This document shows positions 1-7,340 of a stretch of DNA of 20,318 bases, piece by piece. The stretch covers positions 1 through 20,318 of the forward strand of contig JAQBWG010000010.1 in the NCBI GenBank assembly GCA_027625225.1. The letters run 5' to 3'. The first letter of the stretch is position 1. Every line of letters starts with the position of its first letter. Made by a program: the position numbers and the translations under genes. This DNA is from Chloroflexota bacterium (GTDB lineage: Bacteria > Chloroflexota > Dehalococcoidia > Lucifugimonadales > VGZR01). The notes below the pieces were generated by a model that was not told the origin of the DNA, did no database searches, and worked only from the letters and a program-made list of their open reading frames with translations.

Positions 1-35
1 CCTACAAACTCTTTTAGTCTTTAGTCAGGGAATTA

Positions 36-70
36 GAAAGGCCCCTGCCGGTATGCGGCAGGGGCCTTTC
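36..70 (+). terminator. Hairpin terminator of an upstream gene outside the window
   Basis: A perfect 15-bp stem (36-50 with 56-70) closes a 5-base loop GTATG. The stem is GC-rich inside and ends in AAAG/CTTT, and a short T-run (ATGTTTT) follows at 71-77. This fits an intrinsic terminator for a rightward gene ending left of the window. The T-tract is weak, so it could also act in both directions. Confidence 0.6.
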
Positions 71-125
71 ATGTTTTCGGAGGTTCGGATGTTAGAATCC
101 ATCCAAGTTTAGATAAGGAGCACAC

Positions 126-968
126 ATGAATATAGGGCTGGTTATTTTTCTAACGGACTATTCGATAGACCCCGCAGTGGTGGCAAGCCGCGCGGAAGAG
201 TTAGGGTTCGATTCGCTGTGGCTGCCGGAGCACCCAATCATTCCGGTCGAGTTTTCGACACCGGTGACGTTTGCCGACGACGGCAAGCTACCGAAGTACT
301 ACTACGATACGATTGACCCGTTCGTGGCGCTGGGAAAGGCGTCGGCGGTGACGAAGACGCTGAAGCTGGCGACGGGGATATGTCTTGTCCCCGAACGTCA
401 TCCGTTGCTGCTGGCGAAGGAGGTGGCGACGATTGACCTGCTGTCTCAGGGGCGGTTCATCTTCGGAATCGGCGCCGGGTGGCTGAAGGAGGAGACGGAA
501 ATCATGGGCGGGAACTTCGAGCGGCGGTGGGCGCAGACGAAGGAGTCGGTGCTGGCGATGAAGGAGTTGTGGACGAAGACGAAGAGCGAGTTCCACGGCG
601 AGTTCTACGACTTCCCGCCGGTGTATTCGTTTCCCCGGCCAATCCAGCGGCCGCATCCGCCGGTCATCCTGGGCGGCCATGCCAAGCGTGTGTTCGAGCG
701 GGTGGTCGAATGGGGCGACGGGTGGGTTCCCACGCTGGTGTCGCCGGAGAAGCTGCGCGAAGGCCGGGAGACGCTGAACCGGCTGGCCGAGGCGGCGGGG
801 CGCGACCCGAAGTCTATCGAGGTGTCGGCGTTCTGGCAGGAGCCCTACCTGGACAGTGTGAAAGGGCATGCGAAGGCAGGAGCAGACCGGGTTATCGTGC
901 CGTTGAGGTCGGAGGGGGAAAAAGAGGTGCTGGCTCAGATGGAAGAGGTAGCCCGGAAGCTTCTATAA
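126..968 (+). CDS. LLM-class F420-dependent oxidoreductase
   Basis: This 280-residue protein belongs to the luciferase-like monooxygenase superfamily, close to the TIGR03619 (Rv2161c-like) group of predicted F420-dependent oxidoreductases. The family folds as a TIM barrel and transfers hydride between coenzyme F420 and mostly unknown substrates. Visible family signatures are the N-terminal strand with AEELGFDSLWLPEH (residues 23-36), the central LATGICLVPERHPLLLAKEVATID stretch in two parts, the segment GRFIFGIGAGWLKEE, and RPHPPVILGG before the last barrel strands. Length is normal for the family. The ATG at 126 has a good ribosome site AAGGAG at 115-120, five bases away. It stands alone between two terminators, so it is probably monocistronic. 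The substrate cannot be read from the sequence. Confidence 0.9.
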   Translation: MNIGLVIFLTDYSIDPAVVASRAEELGFDSLWLPEHPIIPVEFSTPVTFADDGKLPKYYYDTIDPFVALGKASAVTKTLKLATGICLVPERHPLLLAKEVATIDLLSQGRFIFGIGAGWLKEETEIMGGNFERRWAQTKESVLAMKELWTKTKSEFHGEFYDFPPVYSFPRPIQRPHPPVILGGHAKRVFERVVEWGDGWVPTLVSPEKLREGRETLNRLAEAAGRDPKSIEVSAFWQEPYLDSVKGHAKAGADRVIVPLRSEGEKEVLAQMEEVARKLL

Positions 969-978
969 AAAATCTCTC

Positions 979-1020
979 AAAAAATCACGGATGGACCGGG
1001 CGTATCCCGATCCATCCGTG
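979..1020 (-). terminator. Intrinsic terminator of the leftward pilin genes
   Basis: A 10-bp stem (986-995 with 1011-1020), one C/A mismatch and four more pairs close a CGTAT loop (1001-1005). On the - strand the hairpin is followed by a run of six T (979-984) and another six T (967-972), the classical terminator layout. It begins 31 bases after the last pilin stop codon. On the + strand no T-run follows, so it is poor as a terminator for the oxidoreductase gene. Confidence 0.75.
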
Positions 1021-1051
1021 CGCAGCTTGGGAGGCTTAGAATTTTGAGCTT

Positions 1052-1456
1052 TTAGTAGGGCCCAGCCGGACAGGCTCCGCTCGCGAGCTGTTGCTGTATC
1101 TTCCCTGCATTATCCCAGCAGTAGAAGTACCGAGTCGGGTTATCCCGAAGGTAGCTTCCCAGGGCCCCTTCGACCGGCACCGCCGTGAAGTCGTTGGTGC
1201 TGGTGCCCGAGCCAGCGGTTCCGGTGATGACTATGACTGTGACGTCTGCCATCATGGTATCCATCGCCGACTGGACGGCCTGAATCTCGGCGGACTGTGC
1301 ACCGGTCTCACCTTTGCCAGCAAACTGCACGACGCTGACGGTGGTGGCTGCGGCCAGGGCCACGACAATCGCGACCACGACCAGCAACTCGACCAGTGTG
1401 AACCCCCGTTCCGAGTAGCCTAACCTTTTTATGTGCTGTACAACTATTTTCTTCAT
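1052..1456 (-). CDS. Type IV pilin (second of a tandem pair)
   Basis: This 134-residue prepilin has a type III signal: a basic leader ending SERG (Gly18), then the mature N-terminus FTLVELLVVVAIVVALAAA with the conserved Glu5 (Glu23 of the precursor). A prepilin peptidase would cut after Gly18 and methylate Phe19. The hydrophobic helix then packs into the pilus core. Two cysteines near the end (Cys113, Cys129) could form the C-terminal disulfide loop usual in pilins. A GTG three bases upstream (1459) is in frame. The ATG at 1456 is preferred because it aligns with the paralogue (both 134 residues) and has AGGA seven bases upstream. It lies 41 bases after the upstream pilin gene, probably on the same transcript, and ends before a terminator. 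106 of 134 residues match the paralogue by eye. Confidence 0.9.
   Translation of the reverse strand: MKKIVVQHIKRLGYSERGFTLVELLVVVAIVVALAAATTVSVVQFAGKGETGAQSAEIQAVQSAMDTMMADVTVIVITGTAGSGTSTNDFTAVPVEGALGSYLRDNPTRYFYCWDNAGKIQQQLASGACPAGPY
1323..1405 (-). repeat. 83-bp perfect repeat, copy in second pilin gene
   Basis: These 83 bases are identical to 1769-1851, read base by base. They encode the pilin N-terminal helix (about residues 18-45). Flanking parts of the two genes carry many silent differences, so this block is more conserved than the protein alone requires. Confidence 0.95.
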
Positions 1457-1497
1457 CACGTATTCCTAACTCCCCGCGCTAGGGTTAGATAAGCGAT

Positions 1498-1902
1498 TTA
1501 GTAGGGTCCTGCCGGGCAGGCGCCGCTGGCAAGTTGCTGCACAATCTTGGCTGTGCTGTCCCAGCAGTAGAAGTACCGCGTGGGGTTGTCCCTGAGGTAC
1601 CCGGACAAGGCGTCTTCAACCGGCAGTGCGGAGAAGTCGTTGGTGCTAGTACCAGAACCGGCGGTGCCGGTGACTGCTACGATGCCATTCTCGGCAAGGA
1701 GTGTGTCCATGGCCGACTGAACGGCTTCTTTCTCGGCGTTCTGCGCGCCGCTTTCGCCTTTACCGGCGAACTGCACGACGCTGACGGTGGTGGCTGCGGC
1801 CAGGGCCACGACAATCGCGACCACGACCAGCAACTCGACCAGTGTGAACCCTCGTTCCGAATTACCCAATCGCTTCAAGCTTCGAACTACTTTCGTCTTC
1901 AT
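1498..1902 (-). CDS. Type IV pilin (first of a tandem pair)
   Basis: This 134-residue prepilin has the leader ending SERG at Gly18 and the mature N-terminus FTLVELLVVVAIVVALAAA with Glu5, followed by a small globular domain. It differs from its neighbour mainly at residues 1-8, 51-60 and 71-77. It keeps the cysteines at 113 and 129 and the C-terminal ACPAGPY. The start is well set: GAGGAGG at 1908-1914, five bases before the ATG. Of the pair it is nearer the promoter and has the stronger ribosome site, so it may be the major subunit, with the neighbour a minor one; this is inference. It could instead be a pseudopilin of a secretion or DNA-uptake fibre, since the neighbouring ATPase and platform genes serve either type of system. 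Confidence 0.9.
   Translation of the reverse strand: MKTKVVRSLKRLGNSERGFTLVELLVVVAIVVALAAATTVSVVQFAGKGESGAQNAEKEAVQSAMDTLLAENGIVAVTGTAGSGTSTNDFSALPVEDALSGYLRDNPTRYFYCWDSTAKIVQQLASGACPAGPY
1769..1851 (-). repeat. 83-bp perfect repeat, copy in first pilin gene
   Basis: This is the partner of 1323-1405, a direct repeat 446 bases away and in the same reading frame. It covers the cleavage-site glycine and the hydrophobic helix of the pilin. Confidence 0.95.
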
Positions 1903-1997
1903 CGTTTCCTCCTCGTGTGACTCCTTCTTAAACTCTGCTGCACTGAATGTTTCGCTTTAGCCCTTCATCCAGTTTGCTGCGGACAGCTTAGAGGGCG

Positions 1998-2027
1998 TAT
2001 ATAAAAGCTATGTAAAGAGAACCTAAA
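1998..2027 (-). promoter_or_regulatory. Putative promoter of the pilin pair
   Basis: On the - strand, TTTAGG (2022-2027) and TATATA (1998-2003) are 18 bases apart, a fair -35/-10 pair placed about 95 bases before the first pilin start. The surrounding 2009-2038 matches 8687-8716, upstream of the LuxR-type gene, at 24 of 30 bases, with the -35 and -10 in register. The upstream part contains ACCTAAAGGT, an inverted repeat (ACCT-AA-AGGT), so an operator is an alternative or additional reading. Confidence 0.5.
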
Positions 2028-2044
2028 GGTTTGGGAACGAATCT

Positions 2045-3748
2045 CTACCTGGAATTTACGGCAGTTTTGGAAGCTGCTTTCGCATCTTCAGCGATAATAT
2101 CGACCGGGGTAGCGTCAATACTGAAGCGAACGGTGGCCAAGCCACCGCTGCTCGTCCCTGCGCCCAATGCTCCGGGGAGTCCGACCACCTCTACGCGGGT
2201 AACCTTGATGTCGGAAAAGAGGCCAGATTCTCTGAGGAGACGCGCGAACTGGGCTACCATTCCGAAACTTCCGCCCGCACCTGAAAGGCTGAATCCGCTG
2301 TCCAGTACTGAAAGGTTGGCAATGGTGACCTGCGCCGTTTGAGCGTATTGCATAGTCTGCGTAACGCGGTCGCCCAATGCTTCACGTAGCAGTTCCTGGT
2401 TCGTGGCAAAGGTTTGGAGCGCGAGGGCCTGGGTCGCCGACAGCTGCGCTTCCGTGCCGGCGGCCTGAGCGGACGAGGCGGCGATTCTCAGGCGTCTTTC
2501 ATCCCGCTCAAGATCCTGGATCTCGGCCGAAAGAACAGCAGCATCGGACTTTATTTGCCCCACGTTGCCGGCAACGCCGAAGGCTACGTAGACGAACAGT
2601 ATCAAGGGCACAAACATGGCGACCTGGAGTATGGGGAACGTCCGGGGGGCGTGCCGCTGCGGCATAATGTCGAGCGAGGGGGTTCTGGTTGCGGGCAGGT
2701 AGTATTCGGTCATGGCGGCGCTGCGGTCGGCGAGGGCCAGGCCGAGGTTGACGGCGTAGTCGGCGACGGGGAACTGGGCAGGGTAGTCGAACGGTGGTTG
2801 GAAGACCTGCGGCTCGCTATCTAATTTCTTTTCAAGCAGTCCTTCAAGTGCGGCTCTCCGCGCTTCGCTCCCGACTACGACAAGCGGTCTTTCCCTACGA
2901 GCCCTGGTAGATGCTTTGGTATCGAAGAATCCGGTGATATGCGTGATAGCTTCGGTGATTGCGGCGGCTTGATCTTCGGCAGTCTGGTCTTCCGAAAACT
3001 CGACGACGTGGGAGACTTCGGGGACGTGGTTGTCTACAAGGACGATTTCGGCAAGCCGTTCGCCGAGGTGCACTACCAGTGCGTTCGGAAGGTCGGCGGC
3101 GCAGGCAAGCGCGACTGTGCGGGAAAACGCCGAATGCGGGCGTGCTCCGACCTGTTTAAGGAAGCGCATGTACTGATCAATTGCCCGCTTGGGGGCGACG
3201 GCGGCGAAAACGTCCTGCTCATTGGCCTGTTTGCGTGTTTGCCACACGATGTCTATCTGGTCCTCGGAAAACGGAACGACCTGGGACAACTCTGTGAGCA
3301 TGACCTGCTTGAGGTATTTTTTGCTGAACGGAGGTAGTGTAAGTCTTCGCAAAAGCGCTGTGCGGATGGGAAGAGAGGTGACCTGCCGCATACGGCTTTC
3401 TTTGAATTCCTTAAAGAGGCCGCGCACTTCGGGGCCAAGGTTTTCGTCCGGCTTTAGCGAGTCGTTTTCTTCCAGATCCCCGTCTTTTTGAAAATAGGCC
3501 GTCCCCCATCCGGTGACTTTATTGCCTGAGAAGGTCACGATTCTGGCAACATCGTCCTGCACGGTGACGGTTAGCAAGCGGCGGCGGAAGAACTTGCTCT
3601 TCCAGTAGCCGAGCATAAGAAGTGCTTTGGAAACGGCGTCCACACGCTGTACATCGGCTTTCTCGCGGTCGCGCAGCCGCTTCGTGCTTTCCCCGGCATC
3701 TTTCGATTTAGATGCTAATGACGATTTGTTACGTAATGATGCAAGCAT
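2045..3748 (-). CDS. pilM: PilM-PilN fusion (GspL-like), pilus assembly platform
   Basis: This 567-residue protein joins two usually separate pilus proteins. Residues 1-57 are a basic extension. About 58-345 look like the actin-like cytoplasmic PilM domain (ending YAVNLGLALAD). A proline-rich linker leads to one membrane segment (about 372-396). The rest is PilN-like: a coiled coil (about 397-445), then a small domain (474-548) with the PilN pattern VTIANLSVLDSGFSLSG and an F-x-x-L-L-R-E-S-G-L-F helix. The order cytoplasm-membrane-outside is that of GspL in type II secretion. The protein should link the ATPase to the external platform. It starts nine bases after the PilO-like gene with no strong ribosome site, which suggests translational coupling. 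The domain calls are from pattern recognition; the PilM half is divergent. Confidence 0.75.
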   Translation of the reverse strand: MLASLRNKSSLASKSKDAGESTKRLRDREKADVQRVDAVSKALLMLGYWKSKFFRRRLLTVTVQDDVARIVTFSGNKVTGWGTAYFQKDGDLEENDSLKPDENLGPEVRGLFKEFKESRMRQVTSLPIRTALLRRLTLPPFSKKYLKQVMLTELSQVVPFSEDQIDIVWQTRKQANEQDVFAAVAPKRAIDQYMRFLKQVGARPHSAFSRTVALACAADLPNALVVHLGERLAEIVLVDNHVPEVSHVVEFSEDQTAEDQAAAITEAITHITGFFDTKASTRARRERPLVVVGSEARRAALEGLLEKKLDSEPQVFQPPFDYPAQFPVADYAVNLGLALADRSAAMTEYYLPATRTPSLDIMPQRHAPRTFPILQVAMFVPLILFVYVAFGVAGNVGQIKSDAAVLSAEIQDLERDERRLRIAASSAQAAGTEAQLSATQALALQTFATNQELLREALGDRVTQTMQYAQTAQVTIANLSVLDSGFSLSGAGGSFGMVAQFARLLRESGLFSDIKVTRVEVVGLPGALGAGTSSGGLATVRFSIDATPVDIIAEDAKAASKTAVNSR

Positions 3749-3757
3749 GGCTTTTTA

Positions 3758-4333
3758 TCAGCTCGACTTGGCGGATTTGTTCTCTTCAAGTGCAGACAGG
3801 GCGTAAATGGCGAGTTCCATCTGGATTTGCGATGAGGCTACAACGCCCGCAAACCGGATGAGCTTCACTTCCAGCGAAGGGACGCGGGTGGCCAATATTT
3901 CGATGAAGTCGGTGGCGTCCTGAACGCTGCCCTGCAAGCTCAGGCTCACGGGGTGCACTTCGTAGCTGGCACCGCCTTGAGTGAAGGCGGAGGCTCCACT
4001 TTCGATGATGGAGAGCAGGGTTATGCCCGACTCTGCCGCACTTTCGGAAATGACGATAATCATGTCTTCCGAGTGGAGGGTCTCGAAGACTGCCAGCGAT
4101 TCTTGCAACGACCTCTGGCTTTCGTCTTCCATGCGTTCGGCGGTGAGACGTGAGGTTGTGGCCCGTTGCATCTGAAAACGCAGGTCGTCAATTCGCACGG
4201 CCGCGCCGTCCACGGATGCGGTCGCGGTCCAGTATTGGTATCCCAGAAGGAGATAGTAGACGATTAGCACGATACTGAATGTGCCGACGACTGCCAGCCA
4301 GGGGTTTATGCGGGAAAGGCGTTGTTTCAACAT
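3758..4333 (-). CDS. pilO: PilO/GspM-like pilus assembly protein
   Basis: This 191-residue bitopic membrane protein has a short basic N-terminus, one membrane segment (about 12-31), a helical probably coiled-coil stretch (about 40-85) and an alpha/beta domain. In that domain EVHPVSLSLQGSVQDATDFIEIL is followed by VPSLEVKLIRFAG, a pattern typical of PilO and GspM (strand with G, then a helix, then a strand). In the family PilO pairs with PilN outside the membrane. Here its partner would be the C-terminal half of the next gene. It begins six bases after the PilC stop with only a weak ribosome site. The usual order is pilM-N-O; here the pilO-like gene comes first. Sequence similarity to named families is low, so the call leans on topology and context. 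Confidence 0.65.
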   Translation of the reverse strand: MLKQRLSRINPWLAVVGTFSIVLIVYYLLLGYQYWTATASVDGAAVRIDDLRFQMQRATTSRLTAERMEDESQRSLQESLAVFETLHSEDMIIVISESAAESGITLLSIIESGASAFTQGGASYEVHPVSLSLQGSVQDATDFIEILATRVPSLEVKLIRFAGVVASSQIQMELAIYALSALEENKSAKSS

Positions 4334-4339
4334 GTCTCG

Positions 4340-5548
4340 TTACTCAAATGATTGCAGTCCAGAGTAGATAGGCATGAACATGGAGAAGGCGATTAGGCCG
4401 ACGACTCCGCCCACGATGAGGGTGGATATCGGCTCCAGCATCGCCAGCAGGTTGTCGAGGCGTTGTTCCTGTATCTGTGAGTATGTTTTTGCGGCGTCGC
4501 GCATGGTGCGCGGAAGCGAGTTGCTTTCCTCGCCAATCATGACCAGTTCGACGAAGAGCGTGGGCAGTACAGGATGAAGTTTGAGGGCGGGAGTAAGCCC
4601 ATGTCCGGTCAACATGCTTTCCTCAGCATCAAGGAACGCTTTCTTCATCACCAGATTTTTGGTACCGGAAATGCCAAGCTTCAGGGCGTTGGATATTGAC
4701 ACGCCCGCTTCGAGGAGCATGGCGACCGACCGGGAGAAGGCCGCGAGTTCGCCCGCGACGGTAAGCCCGCCTACGATGGGCATCTTTAGCTGTCGGGCGT
4801 CCATCCAGAACTTTACTTTAAGGTTCTTTCTCAGCAAGGAAACGGTGATGAAGAACGCGACTCCGCCGGTGGCGATGAACAACCCTTTATCTTGAATCTG
4901 GGTGAAGACGCCGACAATCATGCGGGTCATCAAGGGGGCCTTGGCTCCCATGCGTTCGAATACCGCGAGCAGCGGAGGCATGGCAACGAGCATGAGGATG
5001 GCCATGGTGATTAACGAGAGCATGATGATGGCCACGGGGTACAGGAGGGTTTTAATAGCTTTGCGGCGCGCCTCCGCCTCTTTTTCGAGAATCTCGGCCA
5101 TCTGATCCAATGCTGGAGCGAGACCACCTGTGAATTCGCCTACTTCGACGACGCTGACGAAGAGCTGGTTGAATACGAGCGGGTGCTCTTTCAAGCCGTC
5201 GGACAGGCTGCCTCCCTGGTCGAGGGTTCGCCGGATGGCGGCCACAGTTCTTTTCAATATGGGGTTGCGCGCTTCCTGGTGAAGCATTTCCAGCGCGCGG
5301 ACAAGGTTGCCTCCACTGGCAAGCACAGCCGCGAGGTGGCGGGCAAACTGGGCGAGGTCGCCTGTCTTCACACGAAAGAAGGTGGGGAAGATGTCTTCTT
5401 TGCTGGGCAGCTGCCGAAGGACATCAATGTCAATCAGTTTGTACCCAAGGCGAAATACCTGGTCGCGTGCGTCGACCAAGGAGTTGGCTTCGAGCTTCCC
5501 CTTATGGATACCTTCGTCCAGTTTGTATGCGGTATAGCGATAAAACAT
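4340..5548 (-). CDS. pilC: Type IV pilus inner-membrane platform protein PilC/GspF
   Basis: This 402-residue polytopic protein of the T2SSF family works with the PilB ATPase to add pilin subunits. It has a short N-terminal domain (YRYTAYKLDEG), a first T2SSF repeat (about 65-192), membrane segments at about 170-192, 221-240 and 371-395, and a second T2SSF repeat (about 268-392). Both repeats carry the family pattern: FARHLAAVLASGGNLVRAL in the first, FSRSVAMLLEAGVSISNAL in the second, and VGEFTGGL/IGEESNSL motifs. Length matches the family. An upstream in-frame start at 5602 exists, but it overlaps the pilB end and encodes no family residues. The ATG at 5548 has GGAG seven bases ahead, overlapping the pilB stop. 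Confidence 0.93.
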   Translation of the reverse strand: MFYRYTAYKLDEGIHKGKLEANSLVDARDQVFRLGYKLIDIDVLRQLPSKEDIFPTFFRVKTGDLAQFARHLAAVLASGGNLVRALEMLHQEARNPILKRTVAAIRRTLDQGGSLSDGLKEHPLVFNQLFVSVVEVGEFTGGLAPALDQMAEILEKEAEARRKAIKTLLYPVAIIMLSLITMAILMLVAMPPLLAVFERMGAKAPLMTRMIVGVFTQIQDKGLFIATGGVAFFITVSLLRKNLKVKFWMDARQLKMPIVGGLTVAGELAAFSRSVAMLLEAGVSISNALKLGISGTKNLVMKKAFLDAEESMLTGHGLTPALKLHPVLPTLFVELVMIGEESNSLPRTMRDAAKTYSQIQEQRLDNLLAMLEPISTLIVGGVVGLIAFSMFMPIYSGLQSFE

Positions 5549-5552
5549 TCGG

Positions 5553-7340
5553 CTACTCCAATGTGTACAGCACGCGCATGACTTCGTACGGTGTGCTGAC
5601 ACCGTCTTTGACTTTGGACATACCTTCCCGCCTCATAGGCACCATGCCGTCGGCGAGGGCCTGTTCGAGCAGGTCTGGCCGAGACGAATCGGTAAGTATG
5701 AGCTGTCTGAAGGGATCGGTGATTTTGAGAACTTCGAACACGCCCGACCTGCCTCGGTATCCGGTCTGGGCGCAGACGTTGCAGCCAACCCCATGGGTAT
5801 AGAGTTCGAGCTCTTCTCCGGTCTCGGCCTCGTAAGCGTTCCGGTCTGTTTCCGGCGGCGGGGAGACCGATTTGCAGCCCTGGCACACGACGCGCATCAT
5901 GCGCTGGGACACGACGCCGGCGAGCGACGAGGTCAACAGGTACGGTGCGACGCCGAGGTCGCGCAAGCGCATCACAGCGGAAACTGCGTCGTTGGCGTGG
6001 AGCGAGGTGAGCACAAGGTGGCCGGTGAGGGCTGCTTGCGTTGCGATGATTGCGGTTTCCTGGTCGCGAATCTCACCGACGAGGATGACGTCGGGGTCGA
6101 GACGCAGGGTGCTGCGAAGCTGGCTTGCGAAGGTAACGCCGGCCTCGGGCTGAATCTGCATCTGGTTGATATCGGGAATCCGGTACTCGACCGGGTCTTC
6201 CAGTGAGATGACGTTCCGCTCGACCCTGTTCATTTCGAGGATAGCTGCGTACAGGGTGGTGCTCTTACCCGCTCCCGTCGGCCCGCAAACGATGATGATG
6301 CCGTAGGGAAGCCGCAGCAGCTTACGGAACCTGGCCAGCGTTTCCTTTTCCATGCCTATCTGGCCGAGGCCGAGAAGGGTGAACCCTTTGTCGAGAAGTC
6401 GCAGAACCGCCATTTCGCCGGTGACCGTGTTACTGATGGCGACGCGAACGTCTATCTTGCGGTTCTCTATCTCCGCGGTGAACTGGCCGTCCTGCGCTCT
6501 TCGCCGCTCGGCGATGTTCATGCCGGAGATGATTTTGAGCCGGGACAACAGCGTCGGGTGCATCTCCAGGGACAGGTTCATGACGTCGTGGAGGATGCCG
6601 TCTATACGGAAGCGCACGCGCAGGCGCTGTTCGGTGGGTTCGATATGTATGTCGGACGCTCTGTCATGCGCGGCCCGTCGCAGTAGCAGGTCAATGACCT
6701 GTGCCGGCGGCGAGTCGCTCAGGACCTTTGCCGTAACCGCGACGTCTTCTTCTTCGTCGGCATCGGAAGAAACCTCGGCGAGGTCTTGCGTGCGCCGGTA
6801 GGCAATCTCGATGTTTTCGGATATATCTTCAGGGGTCGCGATAACGGGCTGAAGCCGCGTGTCGGTGAGGGTGCTGATGTCCTCGATAAGCCGGAAGTCG
6901 AGCGGGTCGGCCAGCGCGACGGTGAGTCTGTTCCCTTCCCTTTTTATGGGGAGCACCTGGTACTTCCGCGCGATGTCCTCGGTTATGGTGACGAGAGCGG
7001 CCGACTCGATGGACTGGCTGCCCAAGTCTACCATGGGAATGGCGAGTTCAAGGGCCAGCATGGTGGCAATGTCCTTGGACTTCAAAATCCCGTCCCGAAT
7101 GAGCACCTGTTGCGGTGTCAGGTCTTCGCGATGCGCTGTTTCCAACGCTTCGTTAGCCTGCGCATGTGTAATCAGGCCTGAATCAACAAGCATCCGTTCG
7201 AGCGGAAGACGGCGGACGTTCTGGCTCCCGTTGTGATTCCCGTTCTGTATGGAATCGGGGGCCGAACGCGCCTCTTCTTTACTCGGCGTACGGATGGACA
7301 AGGCGTTTTTCAGTGTACTCTTCATGGTTAGCCGCCGCAC
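5553..7340 (-). CDS. pilB: Type IV pilus assembly ATPase PilB/GspE
   Basis: This 595-residue protein is the motor for pilus extension. It has an MshEN-type N-terminal domain (about 45-180, LVDSGLITHAQANEAL) and a secretion-ATPase core. The core carries the Walker A GPTGAGKS (353-360), an Asp-box region with ISLEDPVEYRI (378-388), the Walker B-like DPDVILVGEIRD (415-426) and the His-box LTSLHANDA. A four-cysteine zinc site (Cys486, 489, 520, 523) marks the PilB/GspE group and separates it from retraction ATPases. The start is GTG at 7340, with GAGGAG (7345-7350) four bases ahead; an ATG at 7325 is the alternative. The reading frame begins inside the end of the upstream gene (62-base overlap), a sign of coupled translation. 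Residues 1-44 are low-complexity. Confidence 0.95.
   Translation of the reverse strand: MRRLTMKSTLKNALSIRTPSKEEARSAPDSIQNGNHNGSQNVRRLPLERMLVDSGLITHAQANEALETAHREDLTPQQVLIRDGILKSKDIATMLALELAIPMVDLGSQSIESAALVTITEDIARKYQVLPIKREGNRLTVALADPLDFRLIEDISTLTDTRLQPVIATPEDISENIEIAYRRTQDLAEVSSDADEEEDVAVTAKVLSDSPPAQVIDLLLRRAAHDRASDIHIEPTEQRLRVRFRIDGILHDVMNLSLEMHPTLLSRLKIISGMNIAERRRAQDGQFTAEIENRKIDVRVAISNTVTGEMAVLRLLDKGFTLLGLGQIGMEKETLARFRKLLRLPYGIIIVCGPTGAGKSTTLYAAILEMNRVERNVISLEDPVEYRIPDINQMQIQPEAGVTFASQLRSTLRLDPDVILVGEIRDQETAIIATQAALTGHLVLTSLHANDAVSAVMRLRDLGVAPYLLTSSLAGVVSQRMMRVVCQGCKSVSPPPETDRNAYEAETGEELELYTHGVGCNVCAQTGYRGRSGVFEVLKITDPFRQLILTDSSRPDLLEQALADGMVPMRREGMSKVKDGVSTPYEVMRVLYTLE

Noticed and set aside
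1457..1497. Attenuator hairpin between the two pilin genes
   Set aside because: Only 4-5 bp stems with internal mismatches can be drawn and no T-run follows.
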